Shown piece by piece: positions 43,689 through 53,545 of a DNA stretch of 64,000 nt. The stretch's first letter is position 1; every line of letters starts with the position of its first letter. A program made the position numbers and the translations under genes. Below the pieces are notes generated by a model that saw only the letters and a program-made list of their open reading frames with translations, was not told the DNA's origin and made no database searches. The DNA lies in assembly GCF_023091865.1 (NCBI RefSeq), contig NZ_JAHXDI010000001.1, forward strand, positions 1,364,001 through 1,428,000, in the 5' to 3' direction. This DNA is from Chromohalobacter moromii. Its GTDB lineage: Bacteria; Pseudomonadota; Gammaproteobacteria; Pseudomonadales; Halomonadaceae.

Positions 43689-45053
43689 TCAGCCCAGCGT
43701 ATAACAGGGGACGTACTCACTGCCCGGCAATTTCATGCGTTCCTGGGCGACGAATGAGGTCAAGAGCGCGTCGAGATGTGCCATCAGTTCCGGCTCGGCA
43801 TGCAAATGGAAGGGGCCGCGCTCCTCGATGGCGCGAATACCTTCTTCCTTGACGTTGCCGGCGACGATGCCCGAAAACGCGCGCCGCAGGTTGGCCGCGA
43901 GTTCATGGACGGGCTGCTCGCGATGCAAGGCAAGCTCGACCATGCTTTCGTGGGTGGGTTCGAAAGGCAATTGAAAGCCGGCATCCACGTTGAGGCGCCA
44001 GTTGAAATAGAACGCGTCGTTCTGACTGCGCCGAAACGCGCCCACGTCGTCCACGCCTCGGCGCATGGCACGACCGACCTCGGTGGGGTCGTCAATGATG
44101 ATCTGATAGCGTTCACGGGCCTTTTCTCCGAGGGTGAAGGCCAGAAACTCATCGATGCGCTTGAAGTAGTCGGCGCTGTCGCGGGGGCCGGTAAAGATGA
44201 CCGGGAAGGGGACGTCGGCGTTGTCTGGGTGTAGAAGAATGCCCAGCAAATAGAGGATTTCCTCGGCAGTTCCCACGCCGCCAGGGAAGATCACGATGCC
44301 ATGACCGGCCCGCACGAAGGCCTCGAGGCGCTTCTCGATGTCGGGCATGATCACTAGTTCATTGACGATGGGATTGGGCGATTCGGCGGCAATGATGCCG
44401 GGTTCGGAAATACCTAGATAACGGCCATTGTGACGACGCTGCTTGGCATGTGCGACGTTGGCGCCCTTCATGGGACCTTTCATGGCGCCGGGGCCGCATC
44501 CCGTGCAGATGTCGAGATCGCGGAGTCCTAGGTGATAGCCCACGTCCTTGCTGTAATCGTATTCCTCACGGGTGATGGAATGGCCGCCCCAGCACACCAC
44601 TAGGCTGGGTTCGCGCGCCGACTTTAGCGTCCCGGCGTTGCGTAGGATATGGAAAACGGCGTTGGTGATGCCATCTCCACGCTGAAGGTCGAACTTGGGC
44701 GTGTGCTGGATTTCGTTATGAACGTAGACGATATCGCGTAGCACGGCGGAAAGGTGCTCGCGAATCCCGCGGATCATTTGGCCATCGACGAAAGCGCTGT
44801 GCGGTGCGTTGTCGAGCTTGAGACGAATGCCGCGGTCCTGCTGCAATACTTCGATCTCGAAGTCGTGATGCGCCTGCATGAGCGCACGGCTGTCATCGGT
44901 AGGGTTGCCGCAGTTGAGCACGGCCAGTGAGCAGCGTCGCAATAAGTCGTGCAGGCCGTTGGCGGAGGTGTCACGCAGGCGGTTGACCTCTTGCTGCGAG
45001 AGGACTTCCAGGCTCCCTTCGGGAGAGATGATGGTAGAAAGTTTCTGGGGCAT
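43689..45053 (-). CDS. ppnN: Nucleotide 5'-monophosphate nucleosidase PpnN
   Basis: A 454-residue PpnN (YgdH), which splits purine and pyrimidine nucleoside monophosphates into base and ribose 5-phosphate and is controlled by (p)ppGpp in E. coli. The LOG-like active-site motif IVIFPGGVGTAEEILYLLG is present, with VVCWGGHSITREEYDY and GCGPGAMKGPMKGA earlier. The PpnN N-terminal extension (LSTIISPEGSLEVLSQQEV) starts at ATG 45053, which has AAGGATG upstream; the open frame to 45203 is not protein-like. It links to nucleotide salvage like the purine genes elsewhere in the window. Confidence 0.92.
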   Translation of the reverse strand: MPQKLSTIISPEGSLEVLSQQEVNRLRDTSANGLHDLLRRCSLAVLNCGNPTDDSRALMQAHHDFEIEVLQQDRGIRLKLDNAPHSAFVDGQMIRGIREHLSAVLRDIVYVHNEIQHTPKFDLQRGDGITNAVFHILRNAGTLKSAREPSLVVCWGGHSITREEYDYSKDVGYHLGLRDLDICTGCGPGAMKGPMKGANVAHAKQRRHNGRYLGISEPGIIAAESPNPIVNELVIMPDIEKRLEAFVRAGHGIVIFPGGVGTAEEILYLLGILLHPDNADVPFPVIFTGPRDSADYFKRIDEFLAFTLGEKARERYQIIIDDPTEVGRAMRRGVDDVGAFRRSQNDAFYFNWRLNVDAGFQLPFEPTHESMVELALHREQPVHELAANLRRAFSGIVAGNVKEEGIRAIEERGPFHLHAEPELMAHLDALLTSFVAQERMKLPGSEYVPCYTLG

Positions 45054-45354
45054 TGACGCATCCTTGTGGCGGCCCGAAAGCCGGAGGAAGCTCCATATGG
45101 GGCGTCGTGCCGAACGCCACTGGCGCGCTTTGCATCTGACTCGGTCACGACACGAGCTGGGAGCTGATTCATGTTTCGATGCTAACACGCGATCTTCAGC
45201 CACGCAGCGATGTGAGGTGTAGCATAATTTGCTATGATGTCGTTATCACAACCACCGAAGCCACGGTTATTGCCACGCTAACCTTCGTTGATCGTGTCAT
45301 GGCTTCGACACATAAGCAGCTGCCCCGAAACGCCAGCCGGTGGACCCTCACTTC

Positions 45355-46278
45355 ATGTTCAACGCGCAATATTTTCGTACTTTTATCACGCTTGTCGAAA
45401 CGGGTAGCTTCACGCATACCGCGCGCAAGCTGGAAATGACTCAGCCCGGAGTCAGTCAACATATACGTAAGCTGGAACGCTATCTCGACAAATCCTTGCT
45501 GCAGCGGCACGGACGCCGTTTCACGCTGACCGAGGCGGGCCGGCGTGCCTATGACTATTCCGTCAAGCTGTTTGCCGAGCATGAACAGTTTCGTCACTCG
45601 CTGGACAATGACTCGCCGGATACCGGGGAATGCCGCGTGGCATCGCCGGGTAGCGTGGGGTTGATGTTTTATCCGTTCATTCTGGGGTATCAGCAGATGC
45701 ACCCGGGCCTGACGGTCACCTATGATTTCGCCTTCAATGGTGAGATCGTCGATGCGGTGCTGGCTGGGCGTTTTGATGTGGGCATCGTCACCGACATTAC
45801 CAAGCATCCCGATCTCAATTTCGAGCCCTGGCACCAAGAGCCACTATGCCTGGTCGTCCCTGCGGACTTCGCCGGCACCACGATCAGCGAACTCATGGCG
45901 CTGGGCTTCATGAACTATTCCGATGGCATCAACAACGCCAGCTTGCTGTTGCGGCGCAATTTTGCCGGCGAGTTTCGCTCGATGAGCCACTTTCCACAGC
46001 AGGGCTTTTCCAACGAGATCAGCATGGTGCTGGATGCGGTGGCGCGTGGTTTGGGCTTTACCGTGATCCCCCGGACTGTACTCGAGACGTCGCCTTGGCA
46101 GCGTCAGGTCAAGGAACTGCCTGTGACGGAGTCGGTATACGAAACGCTGTATGTCGTCACCAAGCGCGGCGTCGAGATGCCACGCCGTTACGAGCAACTG
46201 CTTGGTGAGTTTCGGTTGCAGCGCCGCAATGTGCTCTATGGTTACGCCGAGGCACCGCCTCTCGAGGAAGACGCCTGA
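45355..46278 (+). CDS. LysR-family transcriptional regulator
   Basis: A 307-residue LysR regulator. HTH: MFNAQYFRTFITLVETGSF, MTQPGVSQHIRKLERYLDKSL. The substrate-binding domain runs from about 90 (GECRVASPGSVGLMFYPF) to 290. ATG 45355 is chosen; GTG 45340 is the alternative. It is divergent from ppnN across 300 bp, which may be its target, but no operator could be identified. Its C-terminus ends in an acidic stretch (PLEEDA), and a terminator follows. Confidence 0.85.
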   Translation: MFNAQYFRTFITLVETGSFTHTARKLEMTQPGVSQHIRKLERYLDKSLLQRHGRRFTLTEAGRRAYDYSVKLFAEHEQFRHSLDNDSPDTGECRVASPGSVGLMFYPFILGYQQMHPGLTVTYDFAFNGEIVDAVLAGRFDVGIVTDITKHPDLNFEPWHQEPLCLVVPADFAGTTISELMALGFMNYSDGINNASLLLRRNFAGEFRSMSHFPQQGFSNEISMVLDAVARGLGFTVIPRTVLETSPWQRQVKELPVTESVYETLYVVTKRGVEMPRRYEQLLGEFRLQRRNVLYGYAEAPPLEEDA

Positions 46279-46311
46279 CGTTAGACGCCTCGAGCGTGAC
46301 CATCGCGCCTG

Positions 46312-46350
46312 AAAAGGGCCCCTCAAGGTTTGCCTTGGTGGGGCCTTTTT
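46312..46350. terminator. Bidirectional terminator
   Basis: AAAAGGGCCCCTCAAGG-TTTG-CCTTGGTGGGGCCTTTTT between the convergent LysR and gcvP genes, a long stem with one mismatch and A/T runs at both ends. Confidence 0.9.
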
Positions 46351-46379
46351 GCGTATGGCGTCGTGGGCGCTAATCGAGC

Positions 46380-49280
46380 TCAGTCGCCATCACGATATGC
46401 CTCGATGGGCGGGCAACTGCAGATGAGGTTGCGGTCGCCATGAACATTGTCGACGCGATTGACCGTCGGCCAATACTTGGCGGCTTTGGTGGCCTCGGTG
46501 GGGAAGGCGCCCAGTTCACGTGAATACGGCCGTTCCCAGTCGTCTGCCATCAGGTCCGCTTGTGTATGTGGCGCCATGGACAAGGGATTGTTATCCGCTG
46601 GCCATTCACCGGTTTCCACGCGCCGGATTTCGTCACGAATGGCGATCATGGCATCGCAGAAGCGATCGATTTCATAGCGCGATTCCGATTCGGTCGGCTC
46701 GACCATCAAGGTGCCGGCCACGGGGAAGGACATCGTCGGAGCATGGAAGCCGTAATCCATCAAGCGCTTGGCGATATCTTCCTCGCTGATGCCGGAAGCC
46801 GTCTTGAGAGAGCGGACATCCAAGATGCATTCATGAGCGACGGTGCCGTTGCGTCCTTTATAAAGCACGGGGTAGTGCGCTTCGAGACGCTTGGCGATGT
46901 AGTTGGCGTTGAGTATCGCCAGCTCCGTGGCGAGTTTCATGCCGCGCCCGCCCATCATCTTGATATAGGCCCAGGAGATCGGCAGGATCGACGCCGAGCC
47001 GTAGGCCGCTGCCGAGACCGCGCCGGAATCCGTTTCGACACCCGGCAGAGGCGTGATGACGTGGTTGGGCACGAACGCGGCTAGATGCGCTTTGACACCA
47101 ATCGGCCCCATTCCGGGACCGCCACCGCCATGCGGAATACAGAATGTCTTGTGCAGATTGAGGTGCGAAACGTCACCCCCGAAATCACCCGGTCGGCAGA
47201 GTCCGACCTGGGCGTTCATGTTAGCCCCGTCGATATAAACCTGGCCACCGTTGTCGTGCACGATACGGCAGGCTTCGCTGACGCTTTCTTCGAACACGCC
47301 GTGCGTCGATGGGTAGGTGAGCATGATCGCCGATAGCACCTCGCGGTGCTTTTCGGCCTTGCTGCGCAGGTCGTCGATATCGATGTTGCCATCGTTATCG
47401 CATTCGACGACGACGACTTTCATCTGTGCCATGGCGGCAGAGGCCGGGTTGGTGCCGTGGGCCGAGCTCGGGATCAGGCAGATATCGCGATGGCCCTGGC
47501 CTTGTGACTTCTGATAGCGCCGAATGGCAACCAGGCCCGCATATTCGCCCTGTGCGCCGGAGTTGGGCTGCATGGAAATCGTGTCATAGCCAGTGATCTC
47601 GACGAGAAATGCCGAGAGCTCATCGATCATCTGCTTGTAGCCGGCGACCTGGTCCTGCGGCGCGAAGGGATGGATATTGGCGAATTCCGGCCAGCTGATG
47701 GGGATCATCTCACTGGTGGCATTGAGTTTCATGGTGCATGAGCCCAAGGGGATCATGGCGTGTGTAAGCGATAGATCCTTATTTTCGAGACGCTTTAGGT
47801 AACGCAGCATCTCGGTTTCGCTGCGATAACGCTGGAATGTGGGGTGGGTGAGGAAATCGCTTTCCCGCGCGCAAGCGTCGGGGATGCCGGTCATGCCCTG
47901 TGTGTGGACGTGACGATCGAGCTCGCGTACCGACAACCCATGCTCGTCTCCCAGCAATACGTCGAACAGCGTGACGACGTCCGCTGCCGTAGTGGTCTCG
48001 TCGAGGCTGATGCCGATATGACCATTGGTGTCGTAGCGTAGGTTGATTTCGTGCGCCAGGCTGCGGCCATGTACCTGGCCGTGATCGAGACCGACCAGCG
48101 TGAGTGTATCGAACCAGCTTTCGTGCGCGAGTTTCACGCCGTGACGCTTGAGTCCCTCAGCGAGAATGGTCGTGAGGCGATGGATCCGCGTGGCGATGGT
48201 GCGCAGCCCTTCGGCACCGTGATAGACCGCATAGAAGCCAGCGATGTTGGCGAGCAATGCCTGAGCGGTACAGATATTGGAGGTCGCTTTCTCGCGGCGG
48301 ATATGCTGCTCGCGCGTCTGCATGGCCATGCGCAAGGCACGTTGGCCACGGCTGTCCCTGGAAACGCCGATGATGCGCCCGGGGAGTGAACGCTTGAGGG
48401 CGTCGCTAGCGGCGAAAAACGCCGCATGCGGGCCACCGTAGCCCATGGGAACACCAAAACGCTGGGAGCTGCCCACGACGATGTCGGCGCCCAGCGCACC
48501 GGGTTCCTTGAGCAGTACCAGGCTCATCAGGTCAGTCGCGACGCAGGTCATGATGCGCCGTTGCTGGGCTGCTTCGAGTTGCGCCTTGATATCGCGTACT
48601 TGTCCGGTGGCTCCCGGGTATTGCAGTAATGCGCCGAAAACATCGTGATCGGCCAGAGTCTCGGCGGGCGCGATAATGAGCTCGAAACCGAAATAGGCGG
48701 CACGGGTACGCAGGACATCGAGCGTCTGAGGTAGCACATCGTCTGCCACGAAGAAGCGCTCGGTCTTGGCCTTCTTGTTGGCGCGCCGGCACAGGGCCAT
48801 GGCTTCAGCGGCAGCCGTCGCCTCGTCGAGCAGGGACGCGTTGGCGATCGGCATACCGGTCAAATCCATGACCACTTGCTGGAAGTTCAGTAGTCCTTCC
48901 AGGCGCCCCTGGGCGATTTCCGGCTGATAAGGCGTGTAAGCGGTGTACCAACCGGGATTCTCCAGTACGTTGCGCTGGATGACGGCTGGTAGATGCGTGG
49001 GATAATAGCCTTGACCGATGTAGTTCTTGAAGGTCTTGTTCTGGCGTGCCAACTGCTTGAGATAGGTAAGCGCTTCCGCTTCGCCACGCGGCTCTTCGAG
49101 CGACAGGTTGCGTTCCAGGCGAATATCGCCAGGAAGCGTCTTGGCGATCAGCGACTCGGTGTCGGGAAGACCCAAGGTCGCCAGCATGTGCTGAACATCG
49201 TCCCCGTCAGGCCCATTATGGCGCGTCAAGAAGTCGTCGTGATTGGCCAATTCGGCCAGGCTGCGGTTGTCGTTTGCCAT
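46380..49280 (-). CDS. gcvP: Glycine dehydrogenase (decarboxylating), P protein
   Basis: A 966-residue homodimer-type P protein of the glycine cleavage system. It decarboxylates glycine with pyridoxal phosphate and passes the aminomethyl group to lipoyl-GcvH. The N-terminal half has [17 protein letters not shown] and [35 protein letters not shown]. The PLP lysine lies in [20 protein letters not shown] in the C-terminal half. It is downstream of gcvH (107 bp) on the minus strand. gcvT is 2.5 kb away on the plus strand, an unusual split. Confidence 0.97.
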   Translation of the reverse strand: MANDNRSLAELANHDDFLTRHNGPDGDDVQHMLATLGLPDTESLIAKTLPGDIRLERNLSLEEPRGEAEALTYLKQLARQNKTFKNYIGQGYYPTHLPAVIQRNVLENPGWYTAYTPYQPEIAQGRLEGLLNFQQVVMDLTGMPIANASLLDEATAAAEAMALCRRANKKAKTERFFVADDVLPQTLDVLRTRAAYFGFELIIAPAETLADHDVFGALLQYPGATGQVRDIKAQLEAAQQRRIMTCVATDLMSLVLLKEPGALGADIVVGSSQRFGVPMGYGGPHAAFFAASDALKRSLPGRIIGVSRDSRGQRALRMAMQTREQHIRREKATSNICTAQALLANIAGFYAVYHGAEGLRTIATRIHRLTTILAEGLKRHGVKLAHESWFDTLTLVGLDHGQVHGRSLAHEINLRYDTNGHIGISLDETTTAADVVTLFDVLLGDEHGLSVRELDRHVHTQGMTGIPDACARESDFLTHPTFQRYRSETEMLRYLKRLENKDLSLTHAMIPLGSCTMKLNATSEMIPISWPEFANIHPFAPQDQVAGYKQMIDELSAFLVEITGYDTISMQPNSGAQGEYAGLVAIRRYQKSQGQGHRDICLIPSSAHGTNPASAAMAQMKVVVVECDNDGNIDIDDLRSKAEKHREVLSAIMLTYPSTHGVFEESVSEACRIVHDNGGQVYIDGANMNAQVGLCRPGDFGGDVSHLNLHKTFCIPHGGGGPGMGPIGVKAHLAAFVPNHVITPLPGVETDSGAVSAAAYGSASILPISWAYIKMMGGRGMKLATELAILNANYIAKRLEAHYPVLYKGRNGTVAHECILDVRSLKTASGISEEDIAKRLMDYGFHAPTMSFPVAGTLMVEPTESESRYEIDRFCDAMIAIRDEIRRVETGEWPADNNPLSMAPHTQADLMADDWERPYSRELGAFPTEATKAAKYWPTVNRVDNVHGDRNLICSCPPIEAYRDGD

Positions 49281-49387
49281 GAAACCCTCAAGCGTTGGCG
49301 GGCGGTCGAGCCCGATTCGACACGAAGCGGCGACATGTAACGAAGATGTCGCCGGCAGAACAGGACAAGTGCAACGTGCGAGACGCG

Positions 49388-49783
49388 TCAGCCTTCCTCG
49401 GCGCTGACGAGTGCGTCATACGCAGTGGCATCGAGCAGTGCGTCGAGCGCGTCGGGCTCGGCGAGTTTGAGCTTGATGATCCAGCCGTCTTCGTAGGGGT
49501 GCTCGTTGACGGCTTCAGGAGAATCCTCCAGCGACTCGTTAACGGCGACGACTTCACCGCTCAACGGAAGGTATAGGTCGGAGGCGGCCTTGACGGATTC
49601 GATGACACCGAATTCTTCACCAGCGTCGAGTTGTCGGCCCGTGTCGGGTAGCTCGACGAAGACGACGTCGCCCAGGGATTCCTGAGCGTGATCGGTGATA
49701 CCGATCGTGACGGTGCCGTCATTGTTGTCGAGGACCCATTCATGGCTGTCGGTATAGCGAAGATTGGCAGGGATGTGGCTCAT
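49388..49783 (-). CDS. gcvH: Glycine cleavage system H protein
   Basis: A 131-residue lipoyl carrier. [38 protein letters not shown] and the lipoylation segment [19 protein letters not shown] with its lysine are intact, followed by [35 protein letters not shown] precedes ATG 49783. It shuttles the aminomethyl group between GcvP and GcvT and precedes gcvP on the same strand. Confidence 0.97.
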   Translation of the reverse strand: MSHIPANLRYTDSHEWVLDNNDGTVTIGITDHAQESLGDVVFVELPDTGRQLDAGEEFGVIESVKAASDLYLPLSGEVVAVNESLEDSPEAVNEHPYEDGWIIKLKLAEPDALDALLDATAYDALVSAEEG

Positions 49784-49824
49784 CGTGATTTTCCTATACG
49801 AAAAGATTTTCTGATTTGGGGAAT

Positions 49825-49905
49825 ATGAGTGCCATTATGCCTCATTGGTTCGCCCTTGGCATCGTCATCATGCATTTCTTCATGCCATTCGGCTCGACCG
49901 CCTAG
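49825..49905 (+). CDS. Candidate 26-residue hydrophobic small ORF
   Basis: The frame from ATG 49825 to TAG 49905 encodes [20 protein letters not shown] and PFGSTA, a single hydrophobic helix. GGGGA is close to the ATG (short spacing). It lies divergent from gcvH, upstream of the alanine/glycine symporter. Small single-helix partners of transporters exist, but nothing beyond hydrophobicity and position supports it. Confidence 0.2.
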   Translation: MSAIMPHWFALGIVIMHFFMPFGSTA

Positions 49906-50358
49906 TAAGGGTGGACAGGATACCGGCGAGCGTCCAGCAAAAAGCCATACTGCTTATAAGCTTGGGCTATGGGGGCTCACCACAGTCGCGACGTCCTGCT
50001 TTGATAAGCTTGCTGGCGATGGGGCTCTCCACGCGTATCGAAAATGCGGATGCCAGTCTGCTGTTTAGAGGTCGGAAGGAAGGATGTCCATCGGTTGCCA
50101 AGCTGGGGGACAGCGATTAGCCTTCGTTTCTAATAAGAAACTTGTTGTGCTCGTGTCTTGCTGGCGTGGCCACGCGCGTAAGTGACGAGATTTCTGTCCA
50201 TAATGGCTGAAGCACTACTTTGCTTTACGGGTATGGAGAAATGCCAAGCTGATCCGCTAAAGTCAAGAGGGTTTTGGCGGTTATCTTCTTGAGCTAACGC
50301 CGTCGATGACAGTGCAGGCACTGCGCTGGATAACAACAAATGTCTGGGAGGACATCTC
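49906..50358. other. Long non-coding region between gcvH and the AGCS symporter
   Basis: No convincing gene on either strand; the minus-strand frame at 50130-50675 is antisense to the symporter. The region carries the symporter promoter and a GGGAGGA ribosome-binding site at its end. No glycine riboswitch core was recognised. Confidence 0.45.
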
Positions 50359-51744
50359 GTGGAAACACTCAATGCGGTATTCAGCGCCATCAATGATGTT
50401 GTATGGGGCCCCTTGATGCTCATCCTGTTGCTGGGGGTGGGAGTATATCTGCAACTGGGGCTCAAGTTGCTGCCCATTCGCAAACTGGGAGCGGGCTTCA
50501 GCCTTCTCTGGAAAGGACGTAAAGCCGAAAAAGGCGATGAGGATGAGGGGGAGATTTCCCCCTTCAATGCGCTGATGACATCGCTTTCGGCCACCGTTGG
50601 CACCGGTAATATCGCGGGTGTCGCCACTGCCATCTTCCTGGGGGGGCCGGGCGCCGTGTTCTGGATGTGGATCACGGCACTAGTAGGTATGGCTACTAAA
50701 TTTTCCGAGGCGGTGCTGGCGGTTCGTTATCGTGAAGTCGATGCGGCGGGCGACCACGTCGGTGGGCCGATGTATTACATCCGCAATGGGCTGGGCAAGA
50801 AATGGGCCTGGCTGGGGGGCTTGTTTGCGTTTTTCGGTGCTGTTGCTGCTTTCGGGATCGGCAATACCGTGCAATCCAATTCGGTCGCCGATGGCCTTAG
50901 TGAGTCACTGGGGATGCCGCATTGGCTGACCGGGATGATCATCATGTTGCTGGCAGGTGCCGTGATTCTCGGCGGCATCAAGCGTATTGCCAAGGTGGCT
51001 GGCAAGCTGGTGCCGGTCATGGCGATTGCTTATATCGTCTGTGGTTTGCTGGTGCTGGTCATCAATATCGATCATGTCGGTGCTGCGCTGGGGCTAATTT
51101 TCGGGCATGCCTTTACGCCGATATCTGCCGCAGGTGGATTTGCGGGTGCCGCCGTGGCCAAGGCGATTCAATTTGGCGTGGCGCGAGGCGTGTTTTCCAA
51201 TGAAGCAGGGTTGGGCAGTGCGCCGATCGCCCATGCCGCGGCGCAGACCAAGAATCCGGTTCGCCAAGGACTGGTGGCAATGCTGGGGACGTTCATCGAT
51301 ACCATCATCGTGTGCTCGGTTACTGCGTTGGCAATCTTGACCAGCACCGAGTGGACATCCGGTGAGACTGGCGCTGCGTTGACCGCGATGGCCTTTGATG
51401 GCGCGCTTCCGGGCATCGGCCAGTATGTCGTATCCTTCGCGTTGGCAGTGTTCGCCTTCACGACCATTCTCGGCTGGGCCTTTTATGGTGAAAAGTGCTT
51501 CGAGTATCTATTCGGCGTCGCCTCGATCAAGGTCTACCGGGTGGTTTATATCCTGGCGATACTCGTCGGCGCCGTCGCGCCGCTGGAATTTGTCTGGCTG
51601 ATGGCCAGCGTCTTCAATGCCATGATGGCGATCCCCAATCTGATCGCGCTGGCCCTGCTGTCGCCGGTGGTTTTCAAACTCACCAATGATCACTTTGCCG
51701 GCAAGACCGTCTTGCCGGGCGAAGACTTGGACGATAAACGCTGA
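50359..51744 (+). CDS. Sodium:alanine/glycine symporter (AGCS family)
   Basis: A 461-residue AGCS transporter with about 11 helices. Family signatures are FNALMTSLSATVGTGNIAGVATAI, GGPGAVFWMWITALVGMATKFSEAVLA and QFGVARGVFSNEAGLGSAPIAHAAAQTKNP. It takes up alanine or glycine with sodium; glycine is suggested by the following gcvT. The start is GTG 50359, with GGGAGGA 7 bp upstream. It lies 55 bp before gcvT and is probably co-transcribed. Confidence 0.92.
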   Translation: METLNAVFSAINDVVWGPLMLILLLGVGVYLQLGLKLLPIRKLGAGFSLLWKGRKAEKGDEDEGEISPFNALMTSLSATVGTGNIAGVATAIFLGGPGAVFWMWITALVGMATKFSEAVLAVRYREVDAAGDHVGGPMYYIRNGLGKKWAWLGGLFAFFGAVAAFGIGNTVQSNSVADGLSESLGMPHWLTGMIIMLLAGAVILGGIKRIAKVAGKLVPVMAIAYIVCGLLVLVINIDHVGAALGLIFGHAFTPISAAGGFAGAAVAKAIQFGVARGVFSNEAGLGSAPIAHAAAQTKNPVRQGLVAMLGTFIDTIIVCSVTALAILTSTEWTSGETGAALTAMAFDGALPGIGQYVVSFALAVFAFTTILGWAFYGEKCFEYLFGVASIKVYRVVYILAILVGAVAPLEFVWLMASVFNAMMAIPNLIALALLSPVVFKLTNDHFAGKTVLPGEDLDDKR

Positions 51745-51799
51745 ACTGTCTTGGGGCGACCATCGTCGCCCCTTCACGGATAACGACGAGGAAGCGACG

Positions 51800-52915
51800 A
51801 TGTCCGACGACCTTCACCATACGCCGTTGCATGACGTGCACGTCTCGCGCGGGGCAAAGATGGTGCCCTTTGCCGGTTACAGCATGCCGGTGCAATATGC
51901 CTTGGGTGTCAAAAAAGAACATGAGCATACCCGCCATGCCTGCGGCTTATTCGACGTATCGCACATGGGGCAGCTCATTGTTTCGGGACCGTCACCGGCG
52001 CGTGCCATCGAAACGCTAGTGCCGGCAGATATCATCGGATTACCGGCAGGCATGCAGCGTTATGCGCTTTTTACCGGCCATGAAGGCGGTCTGCTCGATG
52101 ACCTGATGATCGTCAATCGCGGCGAGGATTTATATCTCGTCGTCAATGCGGCTTGTAAGGACCAGGACGTGGCGCATCTGCGTACCGGGCTCGACGCCGA
52201 GCATCAGGTAGAAGTGCTTGACCGCGCCTTGCTGGCGTTGCAAGGCCCACAAGCCAAAGACGTCATGGCGCGCTTGTGTCCCGAGGCCTGTGACCTAGTC
52301 TTCATGCATCATGGCCAATTCGAGGCGCTTGATACTCAATTGTGGATCAGCCGCAGCGGTTATACGGGCGAGGACGGCTTCGAGATATCCGTGCCCGTAA
52401 ACGCTGCCGAACGTCTGGCGACGTGGTTGCTAGAGCAGGCCGAAGTCGAGCCCATTGGCCTGGGAGCACGCGACTCACTGCGGTTGGAAGCCGGGCTGTG
52501 CTTGTATGGGCATGACCTGGATGCTCAGACGACGCCCGCTGAGGCGAGCCTTATCTGGGCCGTGGGCAAATCCCGGCGCATCGGGGGCGAACGAGAAGGA
52601 GGGTTCCCGGGAGCAGATGTCATTCTGCCCCAGATCGATACCAAACGGATTGCTCGTAAGCGTGTCGGTCTACTGGGGGAAGGGCGAGCGCCGGTGCGAG
52701 AAGGCACTCAGCTTTATAACGCTGAAGATAGTCATGTGGGCTGCGTGACATCGGGAAGCTTCGGCCCGACCCTGGGTAAGCCGGTCGCCATGGGGTATGT
52801 CGATATCGAATTCGCGGCGTTGGAAACGACGCTTTATGCCGATGTCCGTGGTAAGCGTTTGCCTATGCAGGTGTCGCGAATGCCGTTCGTTCAGGCCAAG
52901 TACTATCGCGGTTAA
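51800..52915 (+). CDS. gcvT: Aminomethyltransferase, T protein of the glycine cleavage system
   Basis: A 371-residue T protein that moves the methylene group from GcvH to tetrahydrofolate, releasing ammonia. Motifs include TPLHDVHVSRGAKMVPFAGYSMPVQY, FDVSHMGQL, GLLDDLMIVNRGEDLYLVVNAAC, ISRSGYTGEDGFEI and GLGARDSLRLEAGLCLYGHDLD. ATG 51800 has GAGGAAG upstream; the frame is open from 51686 inside the symporter gene. It is separated from gcvH-gcvP and placed under the symporter promoter. A terminator follows. Confidence 0.96.
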   Translation: MSDDLHHTPLHDVHVSRGAKMVPFAGYSMPVQYALGVKKEHEHTRHACGLFDVSHMGQLIVSGPSPARAIETLVPADIIGLPAGMQRYALFTGHEGGLLDDLMIVNRGEDLYLVVNAACKDQDVAHLRTGLDAEHQVEVLDRALLALQGPQAKDVMARLCPEACDLVFMHHGQFEALDTQLWISRSGYTGEDGFEISVPVNAAERLATWLLEQAEVEPIGLGARDSLRLEAGLCLYGHDLDAQTTPAEASLIWAVGKSRRIGGEREGGFPGADVILPQIDTKRIARKRVGLLGEGRAPVREGTQLYNAEDSHVGCVTSGSFGPTLGKPVAMGYVDIEFAALETTLYADVRGKRLPMQVSRMPFVQAKYYRG

Positions 52916-52940
52916 ATCTTCCGTTTATGCTGTGACCTTC

Positions 52941-52968
52941 AAACCTCGAGTAAAACTCGAGGTTTTTT
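52941..52968. terminator. Terminator after gcvT
   Basis: AAACCTCGAGT-AAA-ACTCGAGGTTTTTT: an 11-bp perfect stem with T-run, shared with the convergent PAP2 gene at 52979. Confidence 0.93.
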
Positions 52969-52978
52969 ATTTTGCCAT

Positions 52979-53545
52979 TTAGTCCAAAGCAGGCAGCCAT
53001 TGCCCGTAAGTCGCTCCCCAAAGCCCCATTTGGGCGATCACGAACCCCAATAATGCACCTGCGATGACGTCGCTGAGGTAATGCAAGCCAAGGATGACCC
53101 GTGAGGCGGCAATTAGCCCCGTAAGGGGAAGGACGACGATGAGTAACCAGGGCGACGTCGCTGCCGTAAACGTGGAGAACATGACGGCGTGCAAAGTATG
53201 CCCGCTGGGAAAGCTGTAACGATCCAAGGGTGGCATGGTGCATGGGATACTCGAGAACGTGATATAGGGGCGTTCACGGCAGAGGCGCGTCTTGACTAGG
53301 CGGTAAAAGAGGGCGCCAAACGCAGCACATAATCCCCAAAGCAGTGTTAGGTGCCAGCCTTCGCGTCCATATATGATCGGTTGCATCAATGCCAAGGCCA
53401 CCCAGGCCGGCCAGTCACCGATACGGCTGCAAAACCGGAACAAGCCGTGTATCAATCGTCGCTGGCTGAGCCGGGCGATGCGCTGACAGAGCTGCCATTC
53501 GAGAGAGTCCAGGCGCTCAAACGTGACCGGGGGACGAGATCGCAT
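52979..53545 (-). CDS. PAP2-family phosphatase
   Basis: A 188-residue membrane phosphatase. The PAP2 motifs are KTRLCRERPY (C1), YSFPSGHTLHAVMFS (C2) and ASRVILGLHYLSDVIAGA (C3), all complete, with five or six helices. It overlaps the upstream glycosyltransferase gene by 29 bp, so the two are translated together. A PgpB-like or phosphatidate phosphatase role in glycolipid or undecaprenyl metabolism is likely. It is GC-rich, unlike the two PAP2 genes of the island. Confidence 0.88.
   Translation of the reverse strand: MRSRPPVTFERLDSLEWQLCQRIARLSQRRLIHGLFRFCSRIGDWPAWVALALMQPIIYGREGWHLTLLWGLCAAFGALFYRLVKTRLCRERPYITFSSIPCTMPPLDRYSFPSGHTLHAVMFSTFTAATSPWLLIVVLPLTGLIAASRVILGLHYLSDVIAGALLGFVIAQMGLWGATYGQWLPALD

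Noticed and set aside
49784-50358. Glycine riboswitch in front of gcvH or the AGCS symporter
   Set aside because: The tandem-aptamer core and its conserved loops could not be recognised by eye; left for a covariance-model search.
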